Origin: a virus
Strand: one strand, 5' to 3'
IMG/VR virus record: IMGVR_UViG_3300045995_000227
Location: 1-39,696 of that record
Length of the DNA: 39,696 nucleotides
Shown here: one piece after another, positions 24,235 to 32,499 of the stretch
Layout: every line of letters begins with the position of its first letter
How positions within the stretch are numbered: the first letter of the stretch is position 1
Made by a program: the position numbers and the translations under genes
The notes under the pieces: generated by a model
The model's input: the letters and a program-made list of their open reading frames with translations, nothing else
What the model was told of the DNA's origin: nothing
Databases searched by the model: none

Positions 24235-25680
24235 TTATGAAGGGCGTGATATGGGAATTGTAAAAAGCGCACTCGTAGATTGGGCTCCCTTTCTTAACGT
24301 CAAGAATTATGGAGCTGTTGGGGATGGTACGACCGACGACACAACTGCCGTGCAAAACGCCATCAACGCAGCGTCAGCCGGAGTCACCGTCTACTTTCCA
24401 GCGGGCACGTATCTTATCGACTACCTGGACATTCACACCGCAGGACTGCAGATATTGGGCGGAGCGGTCTCCGGCACTCCGCGCCCTGACACCTGGGCGA
24501 CCCTCATCAATCACAAGACCAACGCCACTCACGACCTATGGCGCATCTATGCCAACAACGTGACCATCCGCAACATCGACATGGACGGTCGGGGGGCGAA
24601 CCAGACAACGGTACGGCACTGCCTCGCTCTCATGAGTACATACGGACATCTCACAGCCAATGGTTGCCGAATGTCCAACTTCCACAGCGCGACCGATCAG
24701 ATAGACGGCAGCGCCCTGATAGTCGGTGGCGCACTGGGTTCTTATACCCAGATGATTAACTGCACCACTTACTGCAACGGCAACGATTTCATGGTTGAAG
24801 AGAACATCCACGACTGCATAGCCCGCAACTGCCTGTTCCAAGGCTCGGGTAGTGAGTCGGTAGCCTTCTTCGGTGCTGGTTCTGGGTCGCCATACAACAA
24901 TAGTTGCCTCGATAACACATTCGTCGGTGTGGCCGGTCGAACCGGTGTGGCTATATCCTGCCAGGGCGCTCATGACAACACCGTCAGTGGCAACACCGTC
25001 ACCGACTACGGCGGCGTCGGTATCAGTGTGCTTACCAACGCCTACGGGAACGCCACCGGCAACCTGATAGAGAATAACACCCTCACTTACGGAGCTAATT
25101 GCACCTCGCACGGTATCGCCGTCCAAGACGCGGGTACGACGGGCAACATCGTCACCGGCAACACCTTCGTGGACTGGACGAATAACAGCAGGTCCCCAAT
25201 CGTGGTTTCGGCGGCTGGGAACACGGTGGACGACAACACATTCACGGGCTGCACCGGCTTCAAAATCGCCTGGGGAAACAGCGTTTCCTTCACCAACAAC
25301 CTAGTGCAGAACAGCCCCGACTATGGCGTGCTCCAGAACTCGGCCAGGACCGGAGTGGTTTGCAGGGGCAATACCTTCTACAACAACGCCGACACCGGAT
25401 GCCGCTTTTCCGCCGCCATGACCGACCTGGTTCTCGATGCCAACATCTTCCACAACAATAGCGGTGCCAGTGTAGGTGGTTACTACGGTTGCCACTTCAG
25501 CGTTGCGCCCGTCAACATCACCGCGACGGCCAACCACGGCTATGACGACCGAGGAACCAAGAAACAGAAGAAGGGCATATTGGTGGTCAACGGTACCGGC
25601 ACCTACAGCGCCGACAATGACATGACCGGCAACATCGAAGCCCCCGACTGGGGCACGCTGACGGCGGTATAGAGATGACC
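23585..25680 (+). other. GC-rich island covering the 3' part of one adsorption gene and a whole tail spike gene
   Basis: From about 23585 to 25680 the sequence is visibly GC-richer (for example 33 of 60 bases at 24601-24660) than downstream (23 of 60 at 26761-26820). The left edge lies inside the coding region of the 23002 gene, at a domain junction. This suggests a laterally acquired block of receptor-binding sequence. Confidence 0.6.
24251..25672 (+). CDS. Tail spike with pectate-lyase (right-handed beta-helix) fold
   Basis: The first 65 residues carry the signature of the pectate lyase superfamily in phage spikes: VKNYGAVGDGTTDDTTAVQN followed by VTVYFPAGTYLIDYL. The body (about 70-430) is a regular series of helix coils with Asn ladders (NTVSGNTVTDYG, NIVTGNTFVDW, NTVDDNTFTGC), as in polysaccharide-depolymerising spikes. 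No catalytic residues can be fixed by eye. It would bind or cut host capsular or wall glycans. The gene is GC-rich, unlike the neighbouring spike at 26076. It follows the previous gene by 16 nt, RBS GAAGGGCG. Confidence 0.83.
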   Translation: MGIVKSALVDWAPFLNVKNYGAVGDGTTDDTTAVQNAINAASAGVTVYFPAGTYLIDYLDIHTAGLQILGGAVSGTPRPDTWATLINHKTNATHDLWRIYANNVTIRNIDMDGRGANQTTVRHCLALMSTYGHLTANGCRMSNFHSATDQIDGSALIVGGALGSYTQMINCTTYCNGNDFMVEENIHDCIARNCLFQGSGSESVAFFGAGSGSPYNNSCLDNTFVGVAGRTGVAISCQGAHDNTVSGNTVTDYGGVGISVLTNAYGNATGNLIENNTLTYGANCTSHGIAVQDAGTTGNIVTGNTFVDWTNNSRSPIVVSAAGNTVDDNTFTGCTGFKIAWGNSVSFTNNLVQNSPDYGVLQNSARTGVVCRGNTFYNNADTGCRFSAAMTDLVLDANIFHNNSGASVGGYYGCHFSVAPVNITATANHGYDDRGTKKQKKGILVVNGTGTYSADNDMTGNIEAPDWGTLTAV

Positions 25681-25734
25681 GTCTCACGCGAAATATAGTT
25701 CCTAACTCACAGATAAAAAAGTAGAGAAGATACT

Positions 25735-26073
25735 ATGGCTATAACAGGTTCAATGATAGTAGGGTGGCTAAACTCCTCTACTCAATATTTCGTGGATGCC
25801 ACCAATGGTTTTGACAGCAACGACGGCCATTCTCCACAAAAGCCTTGGAAAACTATTGCCAAAGTAAACGGGTTTAGTTTCTCTTCTGTGAGTTTAGTGC
25901 TTTTTAAGCGGGGGGAAACATGGGCTGAAGTGTTAAACACCCCAATTACCAATGCAACAATCAGTGCTTATGGTACGGGCGCTAGTCCTGTGTATGACTA
26001 CAATATATTCTTGCTAGAAACTAGTGACTTGTTCTTACTTGAGACTGGTGACTATTTATCAATGGAGGCTTAA
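25735..26073 (+). CDS. Short spike-like protein, probably truncated beta-helix domain, 112 aa
   Basis: Residues about 15-55 (TQYFVDATNGFDSNDGHSPQ, then PWKTIAKVN) match the opening of a DUF1565-like/beta-helix surface protein in which a long solenoid normally follows. Here the chain stops after about 60 more residues, with a duplicated phrase at the end (FLLETSDLFLLETGD), so the solenoid seems lost. It sits between two full spikes, 2 nt upstream of the second. It could be a small virion adaptor or a remnant of a degraded spike. A Shine-Dalgarno-like GAGAAG precedes the ATG. Confidence 0.58.
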   Translation: MAITGSMIVGWLNSSTQYFVDATNGFDSNDGHSPQKPWKTIAKVNGFSFSSVSLVLFKRGETWAEVLNTPITNATISAYGTGASPVYDYNIFLLETSDLFLLETGDYLSMEA

Positions 26074-26075
26074 TT

Positions 26076-27395
26076 ATGGCTAATCAAAAGGTTACTGCTT
26101 TAACTGCTGCTAGTGCATTGGCATCTACAGATGCCATGTATGTAGTACAGAATACTGCTACTACCCCGACATCTCAGAAAATCAACATCTCTGCTTTGAG
26201 AAGTTATACTAATGTTAGAGATTATGGAGCAAAGGGTGACAACAGCACTGATGATATTACTGCCATTACAGCCGCAATAGCCGCTGCCCCCACTGGTGGT
26301 ACTATCTATTTCCCACCCGGAACATACATTTGTGGAACCCCAATCATCATTACCAAAAACTTGCATCTCATGGGATCACACAATCAATCTGGGGGGGGAA
26401 GCATAATCTGTTGCAAGAGTAGTTCATTCAACGGCAACTATCTAATTAAGAACTGGAGTGCAACAGAAGCTGACAATATCACTACAGGTTCAAGTCTTAG
26501 CCTCTACCCCCAGATAGAAAACTTATGCTTGAGAACTTATAACAACAGTAACAAAACTTTAATTGGTTGGGGCACGATAAACGAGTCAGGATTTATCAGA
26601 GATATCACTATGGACGTTCCTACTTCGGCGGCCACGGGGAATTGTGGAATAGTGATTGGTTCTGTAGATGCAGGTTCAATAGAACGTATAACTTGTTATA
26701 GTGCCGCTCTCAATACATTCAAGAACGAACTAAGAGTAGGGGGTGGCTCTGACCTGAAAATCGACACTTGGGTTACATCACAGTACGCTCACTCAGATAG
26801 TGTTTTTTATTTTAACACTGGCTCTTCGCGAAGGATGACAAATATCCACTGTGAAGGTTTTGCGGCAAGCGCAGCTAGTGATGCAGCAATAATAAGGCTA
26901 GTAGATTGTGAAGATTTTACACTTTCAAATTCTCTTATCTCAGTACAGACGGTTGGCGGTACTTCTCGTCCCTTCCTAAGAGCGACGAACTCCCATGGCT
27001 CAGGTTATTCTTTCTCTCCCCCATCTATACAAGACGTTCGTATCTACAAGACAGATTTCACTACTGGGAATTTAATTGAAGACCAGACTCAATCTGCAAA
27101 CATCCAAAATCTAGCTGCCGCAACCTATTCCGCTAATTACATAAACCGCTATGATGGAACCGTCTTCTCCTTTAATGATAACAGCGGAAGCAATTTACGA
27201 GTACCTCATTATTATAATTTGCACAAAGGTCTTATTACGGAAGTGTCTTGGGCGTCTGCAGCTCCGACTACTGGAGCACATCTTGTTGGAGATACGGTCT
27301 GGAATAGTGCCCCTGCTAGTGGTGGTTATATGGGCTGGGTATGTACAACTGCGGCAACTCCGGGAACGTGGAAAGGGTTTGGGCTAATAGCCTAA
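26076..27395 (+). CDS. Second tail spike, pectate-lyase fold with N-terminal adaptor
   Basis: The N-terminal 45 residues (KVTALTAASALASTDAMYVV, then TPTSQKINISALRSY) are a typical virion-anchoring adaptor in phage spikes. Then comes the pectate-lyase-like entry (NVRDYGAKGDNSTDDITAIT, GGTIYFPPGTYI) and a beta-helix body to about residue 370. The last 45 residues (APTTGAHLVGDTVWNSAP, WVCTTAATPGTWKGFG) form a small knob seen at the ends of many phage spikes. AT-rich like the phage backbone, unlike the spike at 24251. RBS GGAGG 9 nt upstream. Depolymerase or receptor-binding role. Confidence 0.85.
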   Translation: MANQKVTALTAASALASTDAMYVVQNTATTPTSQKINISALRSYTNVRDYGAKGDNSTDDITAITAAIAAAPTGGTIYFPPGTYICGTPIIITKNLHLMGSHNQSGGGSIICCKSSSFNGNYLIKNWSATEADNITTGSSLSLYPQIENLCLRTYNNSNKTLIGWGTINESGFIRDITMDVPTSAATGNCGIVIGSVDAGSIERITCYSAALNTFKNELRVGGGSDLKIDTWVTSQYAHSDSVFYFNTGSSRRMTNIHCEGFAASAASDAAIIRLVDCEDFTLSNSLISVQTVGGTSRPFLRATNSHGSGYSFSPPSIQDVRIYKTDFTTGNLIEDQTQSANIQNLAAATYSANYINRYDGTVFSFNDNSGSNLRVPHYYNLHKGLITEVSWASAAPTTGAHLVGDTVWNSAPASGGYMGWVCTTAATPGTWKGFGLIA

Positions 27396-27405
27396 TAAAA
27401 TATCA

Positions 27406-28074
27406 ATGGCAAATAATCAAGTATTTGTATCCTCTTCTTCTAATGTTGCTTCTGGAGCAACTGTAGTTGTAACCGCTCCCGTAGGGATACTTGACAATGA
27501 TATTTTAGTATGTTTTTGCCTTACATATAAGTCTGGAGGACCTAGTATCCCCTCTTGCTCTGGGTTCACGGCATGGAATGGTGCGATTTTATCTACAGAT
27601 TATCGTTGTGTTATGTATTGGAAAAGAGCTGCTTCTGAGTCTGGAAGCTATAGCTGGACGGCATTAGGTTCCACGGGTACACTCGCTGCTATGTGTGTAT
27701 ATCGTTATTGTGCAAGAAGTGGAGACCCAAAAGACGGCTATTCATTTTCTACATATACGACCAACAATACTAATATACATCAAAATGGTTTCGCTCCAAC
27801 AGATAGTACTCTGGCCGTTACTGCTGCTTTTGCCCAAGGGACAGCTCAGACTATATCTTGGTCGCCAACCACCTTAGCTCACCAGAGGGAATATACAACC
27901 CTTGAAGCTAACTCTAACTGTTGTGTCATTATGGGCGATGGGATGTATGCGGGAGGTGCTCAAAATATAGAGTTGACAACAGGTGTAGCCACTACTATTA
28001 AGCAAGCGGGTACCTATACACTCTTAGCCGGTCCTGGGTTTATCAAAAAATCACTTCTATTAGATTCTACGTAG
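27406..28074 (+). CDS. Hypothetical beta-rich virion/adsorption protein, 222 aa
   Basis: The N-terminal 100 residues (SGATVVVTAPVGILDNDILV, then SYSWTALGSTGTLAAMCVYRY) resemble a family of small phage beta-sandwich proteins found next to tail fibres. The remainder is also beta-rich and ends with hydrophobic Leu/Ala. No enzymatic motif. The Shine-Dalgarno is weak (AATAAAATATCA before ATG), so expression may depend on coupling to the upstream spike 11 nt away. Function is inferred from location only. Confidence 0.6.
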   Translation: MANNQVFVSSSSNVASGATVVVTAPVGILDNDILVCFCLTYKSGGPSIPSCSGFTAWNGAILSTDYRCVMYWKRAASESGSYSWTALGSTGTLAAMCVYRYCARSGDPKDGYSFSTYTTNNTNIHQNGFAPTDSTLAVTAAFAQGTAQTISWSPTTLAHQREYTTLEANSNCCVIMGDGMYAGGAQNIELTTGVATTIKQAGTYTLLAGPGFIKKSLLLDST

Positions 28075-28083
28075 GTGATATAA

Positions 28084-28917
28084 GTGGCTGCCTCTATAAC
28101 TCGCACGACCACTGGCCTCCTGGAACGCGATGAGTTCGGCTCGGACACGAGCGGGAACTACAACGCACAGTCTGGGGCCACAATGGCGGTGTCCGGGGGC
28201 ACAGCCACCTGCACCGCCAACAAGTACGTGGTTCGCAAGACGCTCACGCCGGTCAAGTGTGTCACGGCTTCGGGGCTGCGTCATGCCTCTGGGGCCGGAC
28301 GCATAAGTGGTCCCTTTCTGTGCGTCCGAGGAACGGCTGCCCCAGACGCGGACCTGGATGGGTATTCCTTCGTCGGGATCACCACGGTTAACAAGTGGGG
28401 CCTGGGCAAGGCTACCAACGCCGCAAGCTCCAGCATTGGTACAGATGCCGCCACCAGTTACCCCGGTCCGGGAGCTTATGGCGTGCTGCGCCTGTGGCAA
28501 GATGCCGCCACGGTCTATGGGCGGGCGGGCGCGTCGGCCCTGGTGGACTTGGACACGGCCACCACGGAGACTACGTATGACTGTGCCTATGGCGGCATCC
28601 GGTTCATTAACTACGCTGGCAACAACCTCGATTGGGTGGAGTACCGCACCGGCGTCACTGTCGTCTGTTCCGGCATTCCCACGGGCGGTTACTGCAAAGT
28701 GACGGACGGTACCACGACCGCCAAGGCCGCCGCTTCCGCGGGGACCGCCACGGTGAACGCGTCCGCCGTCCTCTTCCCGCTCACCTACGTCTACGTCTAC
28801 GACGGCGACCCCGATGCTGGGGGGAACCTACTTGCGTCTGTAGCAGCTGCCACCTATGCCGACATGGGCGGCGGGGACGTGTTCACATATGACGCGGGCA
28901 GTGTGGCCTCGACACAA
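28084..28917 (+). other. Very GC-rich module encoding the N-terminal domain of the repeat protein
   Basis: G+C is extreme here (45 of 60 bases at 28501-28560) compared with the following repeat region (24 of 60 at 30241-30300). The change occurs near 28910, exactly where the lectin-like domain gives way to repeats, so the head domain appears to be a foreign module joined in frame to an older phage-type shaft. Confidence 0.65.
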
Positions 28918-31900
28918 ACTTCACCGGAACTAACTGCAACTGGGGCAATAATTGCAGTACCCGTAGTACAAGCCGCATATGCTGTAGCTCTAGTAAGTGG
29001 AATGCTAGCTAGTAGTACGTTGCAATATGCTGATGTACTTGTCTGGAATCATGTAACAGCAGTCTCTTTGTGTATGCTTGCGGCTGCTCTTTGCCAATAT
29101 AGTGATGTATGGGCAGACACCCATGCTGTTGTTTCAACTCTTCCCGCTGCAACTGGTATCGTTGTTGCCCCAAAAATAATTGTTCCTAAACTAGCAATCG
29201 CTCCTGCAATTACAGCTACCGGAGCAGCGACCATAGCGCCTGTAGTAGTAGCTACCACTGGCTCTACTGCTTATACTGCAGGACTAACAAATGGGATGTT
29301 GGCCGTAGGAGTAGTTGAAGTTCCAGCGATTTCAACTATTGATGTAGTAGAGCTAGGCAATGATTTGTTTATGGCTGCTAGCGCTTCTATTGGTGGAGCA
29401 GGGGTTACAACTATTGACATAGTTGAATTAGGCAATAGTTCGTTCTTAGAGGCAAGTGTAAGCCTACCCATTCCTCAAGTCTCAACATTTGCACTAACAA
29501 CAATAGGTTCTATGCTTGCTTCCAGCGGCCTAATCGTAGCTCCAAGAGTTGCTACATCTCAGAATCTTATTGTTGTACCAATAACTGCTACTGCAATTGT
29601 AGGGACTGCTTCTGCTTTTAGTTCCGCACAGACTACTGCTCCAGCTGCAACAGCCACAGGTGCTATCTTAGCGGCCCCACTTCTAGTCACGACCCAGAAA
29701 CTTATAGTTACTACATTATCCGTTTCGGGGGCTACAGCTCCCCCATCTGTCTCCGCTACTTCTATAGTATCTTCTCAAGTTGCGACTACGAACTTTGCGA
29801 TAGTTACTTCTCCATCCGTAGTTACATCTCAAAGCTTAACAAGTCCTGTATTCACGGCAACTAATGCTATCGCCATAGCTCCGAATGCTTCAGCCTCAAC
29901 TGTAATAATTCTTACGAACGGGATGCTTGCTTCTAGTATAAGCACTCCAAGTTCCGCTATTACTACATCTCAGATTGTTGTACCTCTAGCAGCTGCTGCA
30001 ACATCTCAATTGGTAGTTCCGATTACAGGGACGACCACATCTACCGCCACTATCAGTGGTGTATTAGCAGCTACTAATGCGATAGCAGTTGCTCCTTCAT
30101 TAGCACAAACATCTTCAATACTGACAATATCTGGAGCAATGCTTGGTAGTACTTCTTTGGTGGGGGCGACACCTAAGATAGATTCAACTCAAATATCTGG
30201 GGTGGCTATTGCGTCTGCCGCATTTGAGATAGCTGATTACACTAGTACTGTCTTAGCAATTGCAAATTCTTTATTAGCTACGGGGTCAGGCTTGGGATAT
30301 CAGGCAGTAGGTTCAGCCCTAACAAGCCCCAGCATTTTTGCCGCAAGTACAGAACTAATAGCCTCAGCCGTATTATCATCCAGTACTATTGTTGCTTCTG
30401 GATTTACCGCTACAAGCGCAACTATAGCGACTCCCTCACTAGCTCAAACTTCATCTACTGAGATAGTTTCTAGTGTTCTATTGGCTGGAGTAAGCCTTGA
30501 AGGTCCCGTACTTTATAGGAGTACTGAGGCATCTTCTCCTTCATTCTTAGCTAGCAGCGAGTTACAGACTCCAGGAATAGATACTGATTTTGATACTTCT
30601 ATAACTATCCCAGAGTTCATAGCTACGGCCCTAAGCGGAATTCCATCACTAATTTTCTCAAATACTATTGTTGTCTCTGCTATAAGCTCTGGAGCCAGTT
30701 TCTTATCAGCAATCCCAAGGATTGCTCATCAGCAGATAGCTATTCCTGAGACCGCTACTGCCATAGTAGAGAGTCCAGTAGTTAAGTCCTCTACCATTGT
30801 TTTAAGCGAGACACTGATAGCGACTGGATTGGTACTAATTGAGCCGCTTCTATCTCAAACAGATTCTACAACAGTTTTATCAAACATCATGTCTGCTACC
30901 GCAGACTCTCAGATTCCTTCTCTAAACAGCAGTATAGAGATATTCAGTGCTGTTCTTTTAGCAGAAGCAGTTCTACAAACTTCTGATATTGATACAGACT
31001 TTGATACCTATCGTATATCTCCGGCGCTTACAGCTACAGCGGTAATAGAGAATCCTTCTCTATTCTTCTCACATACCATAATAGCGCCGGTTCTAGAAGC
31101 ACAAGTTATATTTGCTAAGGCGAACCTAACAATCCCAATAACACAGATTGTTCTGCCAATAGAAGTAGGGGCACAGTTTACAGCTACCTTGGCAGCAGGG
31201 ACAGCTCTATCTATAAGCCAATCAAAGCTTGCTTCAGCATCGCTAGAATCCTCTACAATGAGTTGTTCTGGGAATATTGGTAGTACCCCGCTTTGGGCCA
31301 TGACTGCCCTTATTGTTCCTCACAGCGCTTCTGAGAGCCGCTCTGTAGCTCCCATCCTCACTGCAATAGTTCAATGGGCCGAAACCTACGTTAGGTTCTC
31401 TTCTGAACCAATATCTCCCCCAACAACTGCTGTATCACTTCTGTTGGACGCAATAGAGGAAGCATCATCTGTATCTACCACTAACCCGATGGCAGCCGTT
31501 GCTGAGATAATAATTTCGGCTAATGATACTGAAGCTATGATTTCTCTAGCTGTATCTGCTGAGGCTCTTGCACTGTTTATCCAAAATCTTCTTGACAGTT
31601 CTTCTATAGTCTCCCCAGAACCATGGAGAGCTTTTGCAGAGCTGGTGGAAATAGATAATCTACAAGATTGGCTAGTAGAGTCCCCGGGGCTAGCAGCTTT
31701 TGCGGAGGCGATTGCTCCATCTGTAGACATAAGATTTACTCTCTTAATAGGAGAAGGGACAGCTACTTCTAATCTATTAGCACCGACCCTCCAAACTACC
31801 ACCCAAGCAGTATCTCCAGGTTTTTATGCACAAGCTTTTGAAGTTTGGCCAACAGCTATAATGCCTGGGACTGGAGTCAGTGTAGCTGCACTAGTTCAAT

Positions 31901-31926
31901 CAATGCGTAGCTTCTCTCGGAGATAA
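28084..31926 (+). CDS. Giant repetitive adsorption protein, 1280 aa: lectin-like head plus long Ala/Ser/Thr repeat shaft
   Basis: Starts with GTG after AGGTGATATAA. Residues 1 to about 278 form a Gly/Thr-rich beta domain of concanavalin-like appearance (GYSFVGITTVNKWGLGKATN, YGVLRLWQDAATVYGRAG), encoded by very GC-rich DNA. From about residue 279 the composition changes to Ala/Ser/Thr/Val/Ile with a recurrent (A/S)(T/S)-x-AI-x-(A/V)-x-P unit every roughly 22-28 residues (ATGAIIAVPVV, ATNAIAIAPNA, ATNAIAVAPSLAQTSSI). Some longer units are duplicated (DTDFDTSITIPEFIATAL and DTDFDTYRISPALTATAV). It is likely an extended fibrous stalk. No signal peptide or membrane span. Function is inferred as adhesion fibre. 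Confidence 0.65.
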   Translation: MAASITRTTTGLLERDEFGSDTSGNYNAQSGATMAVSGGTATCTANKYVVRKTLTPVKCVTASGLRHASGAGRISGPFLCVRGTAAPDADLDGYSFVGITTVNKWGLGKATNAASSSIGTDAATSYPGPGAYGVLRLWQDAATVYGRAGASALVDLDTATTETTYDCAYGGIRFINYAGNNLDWVEYRTGVTVVCSGIPTGGYCKVTDGTTTAKAAASAGTATVNASAVLFPLTYVYVYDGDPDAGGNLLASVAAATYADMGGGDVFTYDAGSVASTQTSPELTATGAIIAVPVVQAAYAVALVSGMLASSTLQYADVLVWNHVTAVSLCMLAAALCQYSDVWADTHAVVSTLPAATGIVVAPKIIVPKLAIAPAITATGAATIAPVVVATTGSTAYTAGLTNGMLAVGVVEVPAISTIDVVELGNDLFMAASASIGGAGVTTIDIVELGNSSFLEASVSLPIPQVSTFALTTIGSMLASSGLIVAPRVATSQNLIVVPITATAIVGTASAFSSAQTTAPAATATGAILAAPLLVTTQKLIVTTLSVSGATAPPSVSATSIVSSQVATTNFAIVTSPSVVTSQSLTSPVFTATNAIAIAPNASASTVIILTNGMLASSISTPSSAITTSQIVVPLAAAATSQLVVPITGTTTSTATISGVLAATNAIAVAPSLAQTSSILTISGAMLGSTSLVGATPKIDSTQISGVAIASAAFEIADYTSTVLAIANSLLATGSGLGYQAVGSALTSPSIFAASTELIASAVLSSSTIVASGFTATSATIATPSLAQTSSTEIVSSVLLAGVSLEGPVLYRSTEASSPSFLASSELQTPGIDTDFDTSITIPEFIATALSGIPSLIFSNTIVVSAISSGASFLSAIPRIAHQQIAIPETATAIVESPVVKSSTIVLSETLIATGLVLIEPLLSQTDSTTVLSNIMSATADSQIPSLNSSIEIFSAVLLAEAVLQTSDIDTDFDTYRISPALTATAVIENPSLFFSHTIIAPVLEAQVIFAKANLTIPITQIVLPIEVGAQFTATLAAGTALSISQSKLASASLESSTMSCSGNIGSTPLWAMTALIVPHSASESRSVAPILTAIVQWAETYVRFSSEPISPPTTAVSLLLDAIEEASSVSTTNPMAAVAEIIISANDTEAMISLAVSAEALALFIQNLLDSSSIVSPEPWRAFAELVEIDNLQDWLVESPGLAAFAEAIAPSVDIRFTLLIGEGTATSNLLAPTLQTTTQAVSPGFYAQAFEVWPTAIMPGTGVSVAALVQSMRSFSRR

Positions 31927-31928
31927 GT

Positions 31929-32498
31929 ATGCAAGATATAATAGTAGGCGTAGAAACATCAATTCCGATGATGAGTCTGAATAGGGTTACTGGAGACTAT
32001 AAGGTAGGAGCCAGAATCTCTATTAAGAGATTATCTACCAATAAGTGGTGGAATGGAAATAGCTGGGAAGATGATATCGCCTATCTCGACATGACTCATA
32101 CTGGTCTCGGCGCTCATATCTATCTAATGACATTCCCCGCTGCCGGAGATTACCAGCTTTTATTTACACACGCCGATGGATACATGGTGAATGACTCTTA
32201 CATCATCACGGTATATCCTGAAAACAGGATTGAAGACTCAGATTTAGATTCTGTGCTAAGAGGTCCCGGAGCTGATGAAGGTAGTATAACACTAGCTGTC
32301 GGAGTAGGACTTACTCCAGTGGCAGATGCTGATGTATGGATATCTTCTGACCCTGATGGGTTGGTAATAATTGCTGGAACTTTACAAACAAACTCTGATG
32401 GGAAAGTAACCTTTTGGCTTGACACTGGCGTCACTTATTATGTGTGGGCACAGAAGGATAGCAAGAATTTTGACAATCCCGCTGCGATAGTGTGGTAA
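31929..32498 (+). CDS. Two-domain Ig-like virion protein, 189 aa
   Basis: Residues about 1-105 form a beta sandwich (HIYLMTFPAAGDYQLLFTHA). Residues about 115-185 resemble a carboxypeptidase-regulatory/Ig-like domain (TLAVGVGLTPVADADVWISS, SDGKVTFWLDTGVTYYVWAQ). Such Ig-like modules decorate phage tails and capsids and bind carbohydrates weakly. The gene starts 2 nt after the repeat protein and ends just before the next gene, so it belongs to the same unit. Exact role unknown. Confidence 0.62.
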   Translation: MQDIIVGVETSIPMMSLNRVTGDYKVGARISIKRLSTNKWWNGNSWEDDIAYLDMTHTGLGAHIYLMTFPAAGDYQLLFTHADGYMVNDSYIITVYPENRIEDSDLDSVLRGPGADEGSITLAVGVGLTPVADADVWISSDPDGLVIIAGTLQTNSDGKVTFWLDTGVTYYVWAQKDSKNFDNPAAIVW

Positions 32499-32499
32499 T

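Noticed and set aside
24536-25126. Long open frame on the minus strand within the GC-rich spike gene
   Set aside because: It is antisense to a well-supported beta-helix spike; high GC makes stops rare. No ribosome site or motif.
28060-28500. Minus-strand open frame opposite the start of the repeat protein
   Set aside because: Antisense to a supported gene in very GC-rich DNA; no family resemblance and no separate promoter or ribosome site.
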